From: Bacteroidales bacterium
GTDB lineage: Bacteria; Bacteroidota; Bacteroidia; Bacteroidales; VadinHA17
DNA length: 64,000 bases
NCBI GenBank assembly: GCA_025454815.1
Contig: JALONR010000015.1
Location: 62,001-126,000 of the forward strand
Direction: 5' to 3'
Shown here: positions 33,661 through 42,535 of the stretch, piece by piece
Layout of the letters: each line of letters opens with the position of its first letter
Position numbering within the stretch: position 1 is the stretch's first letter
Position numbers and translations under genes: made by a program
The notes under the pieces: generated by a model
The model's database searches: none
The model's input: only the letters and a program-made list of their open reading frames with translations
What the model was told of the DNA's origin: nothing

Positions 33661-33884
33661 TGAGTGCAGGAAAAACATTCGGCAATATCTTCAGATTCTA
33701 TTATGACGGATTCCGCTCCATGTCATGGTGGGGGAAAAGGGTATGGATGATCATCCTGATCAAACTGTTCATTATGTTTCTGATACTCAGACTTTTCTTC
33801 TTTCCTGACTTCCTGAAGGTCAATTTCGGCACTGACAGCGAGAGGGGAGATTATGTCCTTGAACAATTAACAGGTAATAAATGA
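33657..33884 (+). CDS. DUF4492 protein, cytochrome bd-associated
   Basis: A 75-residue protein with one membrane helix (VWMIILIKLFIMFLILRLFFF) after an amphipathic N terminus. In Bacteroidota, DUF4492 genes commonly precede cydA. A small accessory subunit comparable in size to CydX-type peptides is a reasonable guess but not shown. It overlaps the AI-2E gene by four bases, and cydA begins four bases after its stop. Either of two consecutive ATGs (33657 or 33660) may start it. Confidence 0.85.
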   Translation: MMSAGKTFGNIFRFYYDGFRSMSWWGKRVWMIILIKLFIMFLILRLFFFPDFLKVNFGTDSERGDYVLEQLTGNK

Positions 33885-33888
33885 TACT

Positions 33889-35445
33889 ATGATTGAAAAC
33901 ATTGACCTATCCCTGGTAAACTGGTCGAGGGGGCAGTTCGCGCTGACTGCCATTTATCACTGGCTCTTTGTACCCCTGACTCTCGGTCTTTCGTTCATCC
34001 TCGCATTTATGGAGACCATTTATGTGCGCACCGGTGATGAGACCTGGAAGAAGATCACGAAATTCTGGATGACACTCTTTGGCATCAACTTCGCAATAGG
34101 GGTGGCCACGGGCATCATTCTCGAGTTCGAGTTCGGCACGAACTGGTCAAATTACTCATGGTTCGTGGGTGACATATTCGGTGCACCACTGGCCGTGGAA
34201 GGCATACTGGCCTTCTTCCTGGAATCGACCTTTGTGGCGGTGATGTTTTTCGGCTGGAACAAAGTAAGCAAGAAGTTCCACCTTGCCTCCACCTGGCTCG
34301 TAGCCATAGGGGCCAACCTGTCAGCTCTCTGGATACTGGTGGCCAACGCCTGGATGGAAAACCCCGTGGGAATGGTATTCAATCCTGACACTGCCCGCAA
34401 CGAGATGAACAGCTTCCGCGAAGTGGTCTTCAATCCTGTGGCTGTCGACAAGTTTTTTCATACCGTCACCTCCGGGTTTGTACTGGCATCGGTCTTCGTC
34501 ATCGGCATCAGTTCATGGTTCCTGATCAGGAAGAGGGAGGAGATGCTTGCCCGCAAGAGTATATTCATCGCCGGCATCTTCGGACTGGTCTCAGCCCTGG
34601 CCCTGGCCCTTACCGGAGACACCTCCGCACGTACCATTGCAAAGGTTCAGCCGGTCAAGTTTGCAGCAATGGAAGCACTTTATGAAGGGAGTGATGATGC
34701 AGGACTTACGGTCATCGGTGCACTGACTGACAGCGGGGAGCGGATCGGCGAAAAGAAGGTTCATGACATCAAAATGAAAATAGAGATACCCGGTCTGCTT
34801 TCCGTAATGACCACAGGGCAGCAGGGAGGCTATGTGCCCGGAATCAAGGACCTGATCAACGGCAACCCCGAAAGAGGAATCATATCTGTCAGCGAGATGA
34901 TGGAACGTGGCCGTTATGCCAGGCAGGTGCTGACCGATTATAAGGTGGCGAAGGAGCTGGGCGACACTGATTCAATGGCCTCGCTGGCAGCAAAATTCGA
35001 GGACCGGGATTTTAACGATAACTATTTCAAATACTTCGGATACAGCTATTTCGAACATCCCTGGCAGGTCATCCCTTCAGTCCCTGTCACCTTCTATGCC
35101 TTCAGGGTGATGGTAGGTCTGGGCTTTTTCTTCATACTCCTCTTCGTGATGGCAATCTGGTTCCACCGGAGGGAGACGCTTGAAAAGAACCGCTGGTTTC
35201 TCTGGCTCGCCCTCTTCTCAATACCACTTGCATATCTGGCCAGCGAGCTCGGCTGGATCGTGACCGAGATGGGCCGCCAGCCCTGGATAATACAGAACCT
35301 CATGCCGGTACATGTGGCTGTCTCAAACATAAGCGCCGGTGCGGTTCAGACTACCTTCTGGCTTTTCGCAGTGCTCTTCACAGCCCTGCTCATTGCCGAG
35401 GTTTCCATTATGGTAAGACAGATCAGGATAGGACCAAAACATTAG
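33889..35445 (+). CDS. cydA: Cytochrome bd ubiquinol oxidase subunit I
   Basis: Quinol-oxidising, heme-bearing subunit of the high-affinity oxidase that reduces O2 to water at low oxygen. The 518 residues contain the heme ligand His in TAIYHWLFVPLTLG near the N terminus and the GRQPWIIQ motif near the C terminus. About nine helices are present, and a Q-loop of moderate length lies after residue 240. It is co-transcribed with DUF4492 and cydB. Confidence 0.97.
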   Translation: MIENIDLSLVNWSRGQFALTAIYHWLFVPLTLGLSFILAFMETIYVRTGDETWKKITKFWMTLFGINFAIGVATGIILEFEFGTNWSNYSWFVGDIFGAPLAVEGILAFFLESTFVAVMFFGWNKVSKKFHLASTWLVAIGANLSALWILVANAWMENPVGMVFNPDTARNEMNSFREVVFNPVAVDKFFHTVTSGFVLASVFVIGISSWFLIRKREEMLARKSIFIAGIFGLVSALALALTGDTSARTIAKVQPVKFAAMEALYEGSDDAGLTVIGALTDSGERIGEKKVHDIKMKIEIPGLLSVMTTGQQGGYVPGIKDLINGNPERGIISVSEMMERGRYARQVLTDYKVAKELGDTDSMASLAAKFEDRDFNDNYFKYFGYSYFEHPWQVIPSVPVTFYAFRVMVGLGFFFILLFVMAIWFHRRETLEKNRWFLWLALFSIPLAYLASELGWIVTEMGRQPWIIQNLMPVHVAVSNISAGAVQTTFWLFAVLFTALLIAEVSIMVRQIRIGPKH

Positions 35446-35457
35446 GAGGAGAAAACC

Positions 35458-36588
35458 ATGACAACAATGATATCACATGCATTCCTGCAGGATTACTGGT
35501 GGCTGATAATATCACTCCTGGCCGGTCTCCTCGTTTTCCTCCTCTTCGTGCAGGGGGGACAGTCGTTCATCTTCTCTTTGCCCCGCAATGATATGCAGCG
35601 GAAGATGGTAGTCAACTCGCTGGGGCGCAAGTGGGAGTTCACCTTCACAACCCTGGTGACTTTCGGCGGTGCCTTCTTTGCTTCCTTCCCGCTCTTTTAT
35701 GCAACCAGTTTCGGTGGCGCTTACTGGGTCTGGATGGCTATACTCTTCAGCTTCATCATCCAGGCGGTAGCCTATGAATACCGCTCCAAGCCTGCCAACG
35801 TCTACGGCCCCAGGCTGTTTGACACCTTTCTCTTCATCAATGGCTCCCTGGGGCCATTCCTTCTTGGGGTTGCGGTGGCAACCTTCTTTACCGGCTCAGA
35901 CTTTACCCTTGACCTCTTCAACAGGGTGACGTGGGGCTCAGGATGGCATGGTCTTGAGGCACTCCTGAACCCGGTCAACCTTCTGCTCGGGCTGGCTGTG
36001 CTCTTCCTGGCACGTGTACTGGGGCTGATGTACCTTGAAAACAGCATCGATGATGATGCCCTGAATGCTTCCATCAGGAAGGCCCTGGTGAGGAATGCCG
36101 TTCCTTTCCTCGTCTTCTTCCTGGCTTTCGTCGGTGCAATCCTTCTCGGAAACGGATACAGAGCTGATGCTGTCACCGGAGAGGTGACAATGGTGAAGCA
36201 CCATTACCTTGACAACCTCCTCGGTAACATCTTTACCCTGGTTCTGTTCCTGGGTGGGGTGGTCCTGGTGCTTGTATCACTGTGGCTGGCCATCTTCAAG
36301 GGATCCCGCAGGGCGATATGGCTGGCAGGCTTCGGCACCGTACCGGTAGTGATGGCACTTTTCTTCCTCGCAGGTTACGGCGAAACAGCCTTCTATCCCT
36401 CATCGTCTGACCTGAACAGTTCACTGACCCTGGCAAAGGCATCATCGAGTCAGTTTACCCTCAAGACCATGATGTATGTTTCATTCATTATACCATTCGT
36501 GGTTGCATATATCTGGTATGCATGGAGTTCAATAAACCGCAGTCGAATCACCACCGAAGAGATGGCCGGTGACGGTCATGCGTACTGA
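35458..36588 (+). CDS. cydB: Cytochrome bd ubiquinol oxidase subunit II
   Basis: Second membrane subunit of cytochrome bd, 376 residues with about eight to nine helices. The opening LQDYWWLIISLLAGLLVFLLFVQGGQSF splits into the family's first helix with the conserved GGQ. It starts 12 bp after cydA with AGGAGG just upstream. Its last codons overlap the open frame in front of the DAHP synthase gene, whose start is set downstream at 36620. Confidence 0.96.
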   Translation: MTTMISHAFLQDYWWLIISLLAGLLVFLLFVQGGQSFIFSLPRNDMQRKMVVNSLGRKWEFTFTTLVTFGGAFFASFPLFYATSFGGAYWVWMAILFSFIIQAVAYEYRSKPANVYGPRLFDTFLFINGSLGPFLLGVAVATFFTGSDFTLDLFNRVTWGSGWHGLEALLNPVNLLLGLAVLFLARVLGLMYLENSIDDDALNASIRKALVRNAVPFLVFFLAFVGAILLGNGYRADAVTGEVTMVKHHYLDNLLGNIFTLVLFLGGVVLVLVSLWLAIFKGSRRAIWLAGFGTVPVVMALFFLAGYGETAFYPSSSDLNSSLTLAKASSSQFTLKTMMYVSFIIPFVVAYIWYAWSSINRSRITTEEMAGDGHAY

Positions 36589-36619
36589 TCGCAATAGTTT
36601 CTTTTACCGGGAGGTACCG

Positions 36620-37744
36620 ATGGATATTGTGCAGACGGATTTGTGGGGTTATGGCGAAGGGCCTCTGATAATTGCAGGACCGTGCAGCGCCGAGAGTGAG
36701 GAGCAGCTCATGGCCATCGCCGTGGCTCTGAAGGCCACAGGGAGGGTGCATCTCTTCAGGGCCGGCCTCTGGAAGCCGCGCTCCCGGCCTTCATCATTCG
36801 CAGGGGAGGGGTTCAGGGCGCTGGGGTGGCTCAAAAGGGTGAAGGAGGAGACAGGGCTGCCGGTTACAGTTGAGGTAGCCTCACCCGAACATGCCATCGC
36901 ATGCCTGGAGGCAGGCATAGATGCCGTGTGGCTGGGAGCGCGGACAGTGTCAAACCCGTTCAGCGTGGATGCTATTGCCACGGCGCTTCACGGCGCTACA
37001 ATACCGGTGATGGTAAAGAACCCGCTGAGTCCCGACCTTGAGCTCTGGGTGGGGGCAATAGAAAGGATTTACAGCTCAGGCATCCGAAAGATTGCCGCAG
37101 TGCACCGCGGCTTCACACCTTATGATAAAAGCCGTTACCGCAATCTTCCCAAATGGGAGTTGGCAATTGAGCTCCGCAGCCGGATACCATCATTGCCGGT
37201 GATCTGTGATCCCAGCCATATGTCTGGCAGGGCTTCGCTGGTGCCCGAAACTGCCCAGAAGGCACTTGACATGAACATGGCGGGGCTGATGATAGAGGTG
37301 CATAATGATCCGTTGCATGCACTGAGTGACCGTGACCAGCAGCTTGATCCCGAAGCCTTCAGGAAAATGATGCAGGAACTGCATTTCCGGATATCCACCT
37401 CAGGCGATATAGGCTTCATCAATCACCTCGAGGAGCTGCGCAACAGGATAGACTCAATTGATCACCAGCTGATAGGATTGCTTGCTTCCCGGATGAGGAT
37501 CTCGGAAGAGATGGGTGAGTTTAAATGCCGGAACGGGGTCACTGTCTTCCAGCTTGAGCGGTGGCTCGAGATACTGGAGTCACGTACACAGCATGGCATA
37601 AGCGAGGGGCTTGACAATGAGTTCGTGGGCCGGGTGATAAGGATCATACACGAAGAGTCGATCCGCTGCCAGGATGAGGTGATGAAGCGCTTACGCAGCG
37701 CCGGGGCCTGCCCTCCTCCCGGCTGCGAGGGGGAAAAGCAGTGA
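36620..37744 (+). CDS. Bifunctional DAHP synthase / chorismate mutase
   Basis: Catalyses the first step of the shikimate pathway and the first step toward phenylalanine and tyrosine. Residues 1-260 form a type I-beta DAHP synthase (IIAGPCSAESEEQ, FRAGLWKPRSRPSSFAGEG, PVICDPSHMSGR). Residues ~280-365 form an AroQ-type chorismate mutase (EELRNRIDSIDHQLIGLLASRM). This fusion is standard in Bacteroidota and gives feedback control by prephenate-type ligands. The ATG at 36620 is preceded by GGGAGGT; an upstream ATG at 36569 inside cydB is less likely. The 3' end overlaps pssA by 54 bp. Confidence 0.93.
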   Translation: MDIVQTDLWGYGEGPLIIAGPCSAESEEQLMAIAVALKATGRVHLFRAGLWKPRSRPSSFAGEGFRALGWLKRVKEETGLPVTVEVASPEHAIACLEAGIDAVWLGARTVSNPFSVDAIATALHGATIPVMVKNPLSPDLELWVGAIERIYSSGIRKIAAVHRGFTPYDKSRYRNLPKWELAIELRSRIPSLPVICDPSHMSGRASLVPETAQKALDMNMAGLMIEVHNDPLHALSDRDQQLDPEAFRKMMQELHFRISTSGDIGFINHLEELRNRIDSIDHQLIGLLASRMRISEEMGEFKCRNGVTVFQLERWLEILESRTQHGISEGLDNEFVGRVIRIIHEESIRCQDEVMKRLRSAGACPPPGCEGEKQ

Positions 37745-38407
37745 GATAAGTATATAAGCTGCCATGATCATTGGCAGCGCTGAAACCCTGAAGACAGCCA
37801 GAAGCACCAGGCTGATCCCCGCAAAGAGGTACCTCTCCTCGTTTCCCTTCCAACGGATTCCTGTGAGCTTCAGTGAAAACATCGGCACATTGAGCAGCAT
37901 CATAACCGCAAGGAAAAAGGCCAGAAGGGAAATTATCAGAGGGGAGGCTGTCATGGTATCATAGATTTGAGAGTCAGTGAAGGCAGCAGCCAGCACAACA
38001 GATACCACAGTGAAGGCGCTGGCCGGAGTGGCCATGCCCCTGAAGGTTGTAACCTGGGTTGTGTCATTGTTGAATTTTGCCAGCCTGAGTGCAGAGGCAG
38101 CAGGAATGAGCGCTGCAACGGCAAAGGCCGGAAGAAAAGACATGCCTCCCCCTGTCAGAAGGTTCATGACTATCGCACCTGGTGCAATCCCGAAAGTGAC
38201 CACATCAGCCAGGCTGTCAAGGTCCTTCCCTATATCTGAATAGGCCTTCAGCAGTCTTGCTGCAAATCCGTCTGAAAAGTCAAGCACCATCCCGGCCATA
38301 ATGCAGTATGATGCATAATCATTATAACCTTTTATGGCATAAATTGTTGCGGCAAAACCACACACCAGGTTGAGAAGGGTCAGTCCGTTCGGAATGTGTC
38401 TGATCAT
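37691..38407 (-). CDS. pssA: CDP-diacylglycerol--serine O-phosphatidyltransferase
   Basis: Makes phosphatidylserine from CDP-diacylglycerol and serine in the inner membrane; product of cdsA in, substrate of psd out. The 238-residue protein has the CDP-alcohol phosphatidyltransferase signature in DFSDGFAARLLKAYSDIGKDLDSLADVVTFGIAP (D-G-x2-A-R-x8-G-x3-D-x3-D), plus six or more helices. Its last 18 codons overlap the end of the DAHP synthase gene on the other strand. Confidence 0.94.
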   Translation of the reverse strand: MIRHIPNGLTLLNLVCGFAATIYAIKGYNDYASYCIMAGMVLDFSDGFAARLLKAYSDIGKDLDSLADVVTFGIAPGAIVMNLLTGGGMSFLPAFAVAALIPAASALRLAKFNNDTTQVTTFRGMATPASAFTVVSVVLAAAFTDSQIYDTMTASPLIISLLAFFLAVMMLLNVPMFSLKLTGIRWKGNEERYLFAGISLVLLAVFRVSALPMIMAAYILISLLFPLAAGRRAGPGAA

Positions 38408-38479
38408 AACTCTTTTTGAGGCTTTGCTAAATTACAATAATCCTTACAACTATTATTTGTTTATTTTTGCTACCGGATT

Positions 38480-38902
38480 ATGAGAGATCTGACAAATATA
38501 AAGATAGCTGTAGATTTTGACGGTACCATAGTGGATCATGAGTATCCGGCAATTGGCAAGGAGAAGTTGTTTGCATTCATCACCCTGAAGGAACTGCAGA
38601 AGAGGGGAGCCCTGCTGATAATGTGGACCTTCCGTGAGGGCAAGGAACTGAAGGAAGCCGTTGACTATTGCCGGCAGAACGGAATTGAGTTCTATGCCGT
38701 CAACAGGAACTACCCGGAAGAGCAATGGACTGACGGAACACCCCGCAAGATAAATGTTGACATTTTCATTGATGACAAGAACGTGGGAGGCTTCCCCGGA
38801 TGGGGCGAGGTTCTGAACCTGATTGATCCATGGTCTGACAGGGAGGAACAGGCAATGCGCGAGATAAAAAGGCGCCGTTTTAACCTGTTTGGCAAAAAAT
38901 GA
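38480..38902 (+). CDS. Small HAD-superfamily phosphatase (BT0820-like)
   Basis: A 140-residue protein with the HAD catalytic motif IAVDFDGTIVDHEYP at the N terminus. WTFREGKELKEAVDYC supplies motif II-like residues and NVDIFIDDKNVGG supplies the metal-binding Asp pair. It lacks a cap domain. It resembles a family of small Bacteroides HAD phosphatases with unknown substrate. A -7 box TATTTTTG lies at 38462-38469, only 11 bp before the ATG. Its stop overlaps the start of the glutaminyl cyclase gene (ATGA). Confidence 0.82.
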   Translation: MRDLTNIKIAVDFDGTIVDHEYPAIGKEKLFAFITLKELQKRGALLIMWTFREGKELKEAVDYCRQNGIEFYAVNRNYPEEQWTDGTPRKINVDIFIDDKNVGGFPGWGEVLNLIDPWSDREEQAMREIKRRRFNLFGKK

Positions 38903-40038
38903 ACAGAAGACCCATGAAGAGAAGTGCTGTATACATCTCACTGCTGAGTCTCGTACTGGTGGCCGTCATCTCATGTTCAGGCTCACCAGGAACACGCAAG
39001 GCGAAGGTGAGCGAAACCCAGGCAGAAACTGCCGGCGCTGACACCAGGCCGGCCAGGAGGCTGATTGAGGTGCTTGCACCTGCTGACAATGCGTCTTTCA
39101 CCTGCAACGGGAACATCGTTTTTTCAGTGGCACACGCGGCAGGACAGATCACGGTTGATTCAGTACAGGTCTGGGTTGGCAGCAGGCTGACAGAAACTCT
39201 GACCACGCTCCCTGCTTCCAGTGAACTGAAGATGACCGGCGACCCGGGAAGGCTGTCAATCAGGGCGGTTGCCTTCTCATCAGAGTCAAAGCCGCAGACG
39301 GTGACACTCTTCGTAAACCTCCTTTCAGACATCACCCCCGTCACCTACCGGTACCGGGTTGTCAGGAGTTATCCTCATGACAGGAGGGCATATACACAGG
39401 GACTGGTTTATGATAATGGCTTCTTTTATGAAGGTACGGGCCAGCAGGGTGAATCATCGCTCAGGAAAGTAGAGGTTGAAACCGGGAAGGTGATCAGCCA
39501 GGTTAACCTTGACGGCTCACTTTTCGGTGAAGGGGTGGCACTCCTCGGCGACCGCATCTACCAGCTTACCTGGACCAGCAAGGTGGGATTTGTATATGAG
39601 AAGGAGAGCCTCAGGCAGATAAACAGAATCTACTACCAGACACAGGGATGGGGGCTGACAACGATGGGTGACAGCCTGGTGATGAGTGACGGCACAAACG
39701 TGATATGGTACCTCGACCCCGATTTCAACGTCCTTTCCTCAGTTGACGTATGGGATAACAGGGGGATGGTTGATAACCTTAATGAGCTTGAGATGATCGA
39801 CGGTGAGCTCTGGGCAAACATATGGCAGACTGACCGTATTGCCCGCATTGATCCGTTAACCGGCAAAGTCCTCGGCTACGTTGACCTTGGCAACCTCCTT
39901 CCCCGCGATGAGAGAAGACCGGAGACCGATGTACTCAACGGTATTGCCTGGGATGCCCTGGGCAAACGCCTCTTCGTGACTGGCAAGTACTGGCCCCGGC
40001 TCTATGAAATCACCGTCATGCCGGTAACGCGCGACTGA
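38899..40038 (+). CDS. Glutaminyl-peptide cyclotransferase lipoprotein
   Basis: Converts N-terminal Gln of exported proteins to pyroglutamate. The 379-residue protein has a lipoprotein signal (Cys at VISCSG), a ~110-residue beta domain, then a plant-type glutaminyl cyclase beta-propeller with AYTQGLVYDNGFFYEGTGQQGES, FGEGVALLGDRIYQLTW and DVLNGIAWD. In type IX secretion organisms such an enzyme caps proteins that emerge from signal cleavage with Gln. Several exported proteins of this window (PorQ, the cytochromes, the TonB receptor) have Gln at that place. Start ATGs at 38899 and 38914 are possible. Confidence 0.9.
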   Translation: MNRRPMKRSAVYISLLSLVLVAVISCSGSPGTRKAKVSETQAETAGADTRPARRLIEVLAPADNASFTCNGNIVFSVAHAAGQITVDSVQVWVGSRLTETLTTLPASSELKMTGDPGRLSIRAVAFSSESKPQTVTLFVNLLSDITPVTYRYRVVRSYPHDRRAYTQGLVYDNGFFYEGTGQQGESSLRKVEVETGKVISQVNLDGSLFGEGVALLGDRIYQLTWTSKVGFVYEKESLRQINRIYYQTQGWGLTTMGDSLVMSDGTNVIWYLDPDFNVLSSVDVWDNRGMVDNLNELEMIDGELWANIWQTDRIARIDPLTGKVLGYVDLGNLLPRDERRPETDVLNGIAWDALGKRLFVTGKYWPRLYEITVMPVTRD

Positions 40039-40140
40039 CCTTCAGGGAAGTCCCTTCCGGTGTTGAAAACGTGTTAATAAACCCAAGGAAAATGTTTACA
40101 ATAACATATTGGGCCGGCTTTCGGGCAATGGCATTAATTG

Positions 40141-40148
40141 TAAATTTG
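40141..40148 (+). promoter_or_regulatory. Candidate parAB promoter, -7 box
   Basis: TAAATTTG matches TAnnTTTG; a weak TTTC at 40119-40122 is 18 bp upstream. The parA ATG is 33 bp downstream. Confidence 0.45.
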
Positions 40149-40180
40149 AAGCTCATTAATTTAAGGAAAAAAGGGATCTT

Positions 40181-40960
40181 ATGTCAAGGATTATAGCACT
40201 GGCAAATCAGAAGGGAGGAGTTGGAAAGACGACCACTGCAATCAACCTGGCCGCAAGTCTGGCGGCGCTTGAAAAGAAGGTACTGATTGTGGATGCAGAC
40301 CCCCAGGCAAACGCCACATCAGGGGTGGGTATTGACCTCAAGCAGGTGAAGACAACCATATACGATTGTCTTATTGACGGGGTGAGTCCCAGGCAGGCAG
40401 TGCTGCAGTGCGGTATTGACAACCTTTCTGTGATTCCTTCAAACATTGACCTGGTGGGAGCCGAAATAGAGATGCTTGAGAGGCCTGAGAGGGAGAAGAC
40501 GCTGAAGAAGGTCATTGCCCCGGTGGCGCCTGATTATGATTATGTCCTTATTGACTGTTCCCCGTCGCTTGGCCTGCTTACCGTCAATGCGCTCACTGCT
40601 GCTGACTCGGTGATTATCCCGGTGCAGTGTGAGTATTTTGCCCTTGAGGGGCTGGGAAAGCTTCTCAATACCATCAAGATCATCCAGACAAACCTTAATC
40701 CGGCGCTGGAGATTGAAGGGTTTCTGCTTACCATGTATGACTCACGCCTCCGGCTGGCCAACCAGGTTGTGGAGGAGGTCACCCGTCATTTCCAGCAGAT
40801 GGTCTTCAACACCATTATACAGCGTAATGTAAAGCTATCCGAGGCTCCCAGCTACGGGCAGCCCGCAATACTCTACGATGCCGAGTCGAGGGGTACGGTC
40901 AACTATCTAAACCTGGCACGTGAGCTGCTCGAGAGGGTTGAAGCCAGGCAGAAGAATTAA
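40181..40960 (+). CDS. parA: Chromosome partitioning ATPase ParA (Soj)
   Basis: Walker-type ATPase that moves ParB-parS complexes along the nucleoid to segregate chromosomes. The 259 residues show the deviant Walker A KGGVGKTTTAINLA, the VDADPQANAT motif and the DCSPSLGLLT Walker B region. The short N terminus without a DNA-binding domain marks the chromosomal type. It forms an operon with parB, 18 bp downstream. No parS-like palindrome is visible nearby. Confidence 0.97.
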   Translation: MSRIIALANQKGGVGKTTTAINLAASLAALEKKVLIVDADPQANATSGVGIDLKQVKTTIYDCLIDGVSPRQAVLQCGIDNLSVIPSNIDLVGAEIEMLERPEREKTLKKVIAPVAPDYDYVLIDCSPSLGLLTVNALTAADSVIIPVQCEYFALEGLGKLLNTIKIIQTNLNPALEIEGFLLTMYDSRLRLANQVVEEVTRHFQQMVFNTIIQRNVKLSEAPSYGQPAILYDAESRGTVNYLNLARELLERVEARQKN

Positions 40961-40977
40961 AACCGCCAATCAGCGTT

Positions 40978-41865
40978 ATGAACACTACAAAGAAGAGCCC
41001 GCTGGGCCGAGGTCTCGGTGCCCTCATTGAAGGTGTCGAGAAAGAGGTGCTTGAAAAGAAGGTGGAGGCCAATCTGCAGATTGACATCAATTCAATTGAT
41101 GGCAATCCCTTCCAGCCCCGCACACGCTTTGACAGCCAGTCGCTTGAAGAGCTTGCTGCTTCCATCCGGCAGGTTGGGATAGTTGTTCCCCTGACTGTTC
41201 GTGAGACTGGTGATGGCCGCTATCAGCTTATTGCCGGTGAACGAAGGCTCCGCGCTGCACGCATGGCCGGCCTCACGCATGTGCCGGCCTATATCCGCAC
41301 TGCCGATGACACTGCAATGCTCGAGATGGCCCTCGTGGAAAATATTCAGAGGGAGGACCTCGATGCAATAGAGGTGGCAATTACATACCAGAGGCTGATT
41401 GAAGAGTGCAGCCTCACACAGGAACAGCTCAGCGACAGGGTAGGCAAACAGCGCTCCACGGTGGCAAATTACCTGCGGCTGCTCAGGCTTCCTGCCGAGA
41501 TACAACTGGGGATACGCAACAGAAACCTCACCATGGGCCATGCCCGGACACTGGTGAATATTGAAGACCCGGCGAAACAGATCAATGTCTTCTATCATAT
41601 CATCGAGGAGGACCTTTCGGTAAGAGCCACCGAGGAGCTGGTAAGGCAGCTCCAGAGTGCCGCTGCCAAAGATCCGGCCAGGGCTGAGAAAAAGAAACGG
41701 CTGAACACCGAGTATGAAGAACTCTCAAAACAGCTCTCCGGTCTCTTTCAGTCTGAGGTACAGTTCAGGATAAACGAAAGAGGCAGGGGAAAGATAGTCA
41801 TACCCTTCGCTGACAGTGATGAGATGGAACGCATAATCGGATTGCTCGATAAACTTAACAGGTAA
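40978..41865 (+). CDS. parB: Chromosome partitioning protein ParB (Spo0J)
   Basis: CTP-dependent DNA clamp that loads at parS sites. The 295-residue protein has the N-terminal GLGALI motif that contacts ParA, the ParB/Srx CTPase domain (NPFQPRTRFD, ELAASIRQVGIVVPLTV, IAGERRLRAARMAG, LVENIQREDLDAIE) and a helix-turn-helix (TQEQLSDRVGKQRSTVANYLRLL). The C terminus ends in a dimerisation segment. It is co-transcribed with parA. Confidence 0.97.
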   Translation: MNTTKKSPLGRGLGALIEGVEKEVLEKKVEANLQIDINSIDGNPFQPRTRFDSQSLEELAASIRQVGIVVPLTVRETGDGRYQLIAGERRLRAARMAGLTHVPAYIRTADDTAMLEMALVENIQREDLDAIEVAITYQRLIEECSLTQEQLSDRVGKQRSTVANYLRLLRLPAEIQLGIRNRNLTMGHARTLVNIEDPAKQINVFYHIIEEDLSVRATEELVRQLQSAAAKDPARAEKKKRLNTEYEELSKQLSGLFQSEVQFRINERGRGKIVIPFADSDEMERIIGLLDKLNR

Positions 41866-41870
41866 TTACT

Positions 41871-41878
41871 TATATTTG
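41871..41878 (+). promoter_or_regulatory. Candidate promoter for the DUF5683 gene, -7 box
   Basis: TATATTTG overlaps the very end of the parB region and lies 23 bp before the TTG start of the next gene. No TTG at the normal -33 spacing. Confidence 0.35.
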
Positions 41879-41901
41879 CCGGCAAACGGGAAAGGTTTGC
41901 C

Positions 41902-42531
41902 TTGAATCTCACCAGCAAAATAACACTAATCCTTCTCTTCACAACGGTATTGACTTCCACGGGGCAGCCCGGTGATTCACTGCCGGCAAGGAAGCAGAAG
42001 GAAAGGAGATACACTGTTGAACCTGTCCGGTCAACCATGTTCGCCGCAGCCCTGCCTGGCCTGGGACAGATCTACAACCGCAAATACTGGAAAGTGCCCT
42101 TCGTCTATGCCGGCTTCGGAGCCCTCGGGTATGCCGTTTCATTCAACACAAAGAACTACAACACATTCATAAACGCCTACCAGGATTTCACTGATATAAT
42201 TCCTGAAACCGACAGCTATCTTTCCCTCCTGGTTAACCTGAATCCCGAACAGTATGACCCGGTTCTTCACCCGCTAACCTTCAATCCATCAACTGAGGCG
42301 TGGGTAAGAACCACCCTGCTCAATGGTGTGGATTATTACCGCAAATACCGTGATCTGTCATATATAGGCATTGCAGCATGGTATCTCCTGACAATAATCG
42401 ATGCTCATGTCGATGCCAGCCTTTTTGACTATGATATATCTGAAGACCTTAAAGCCTCGGTCATACCACTGAATTTTAATTATACCGGTTTGTCCCCGGG
42501 CATAACATTTGCCATCACAAAGACGTTCTAG
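41902..42531 (+). CDS. DUF5683 family membrane-associated protein
   Basis: A 209-residue protein with a signal peptide or N-terminal helix ending near STGQPGD. A conserved core follows: STMFAAALPGLGQIYNRKYWKVPFVYAGFGALGYAV, in pieces around one to two hydrophobic segments. I recognise it as DUF5683, a family without known function that is common between parAB and lytic transglycosylase genes in Bacteroidota. The start is a TTG with AAAGG upstream; no other start precedes the signal peptide. The lytic transglycosylase follows after four bases. Confidence 0.8.
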   Translation: MNLTSKITLILLFTTVLTSTGQPGDSLPARKQKERRYTVEPVRSTMFAAALPGLGQIYNRKYWKVPFVYAGFGALGYAVSFNTKNYNTFINAYQDFTDIIPETDSYLSLLVNLNPEQYDPVLHPLTFNPSTEAWVRTTLLNGVDYYRKYRDLSYIGIAAWYLLTIIDAHVDASLFDYDISEDLKASVIPLNFNYTGLSPGITFAITKTF

Positions 42532-42535
42532 CTTT

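Noticed and set aside
40039-41901. A parS site or replication origin near parAB
   Set aside because: No TGTTTCACGTGAAACA-like palindrome and no dnaA, rpmH or gidA neighbours are seen, so no origin is claimed.
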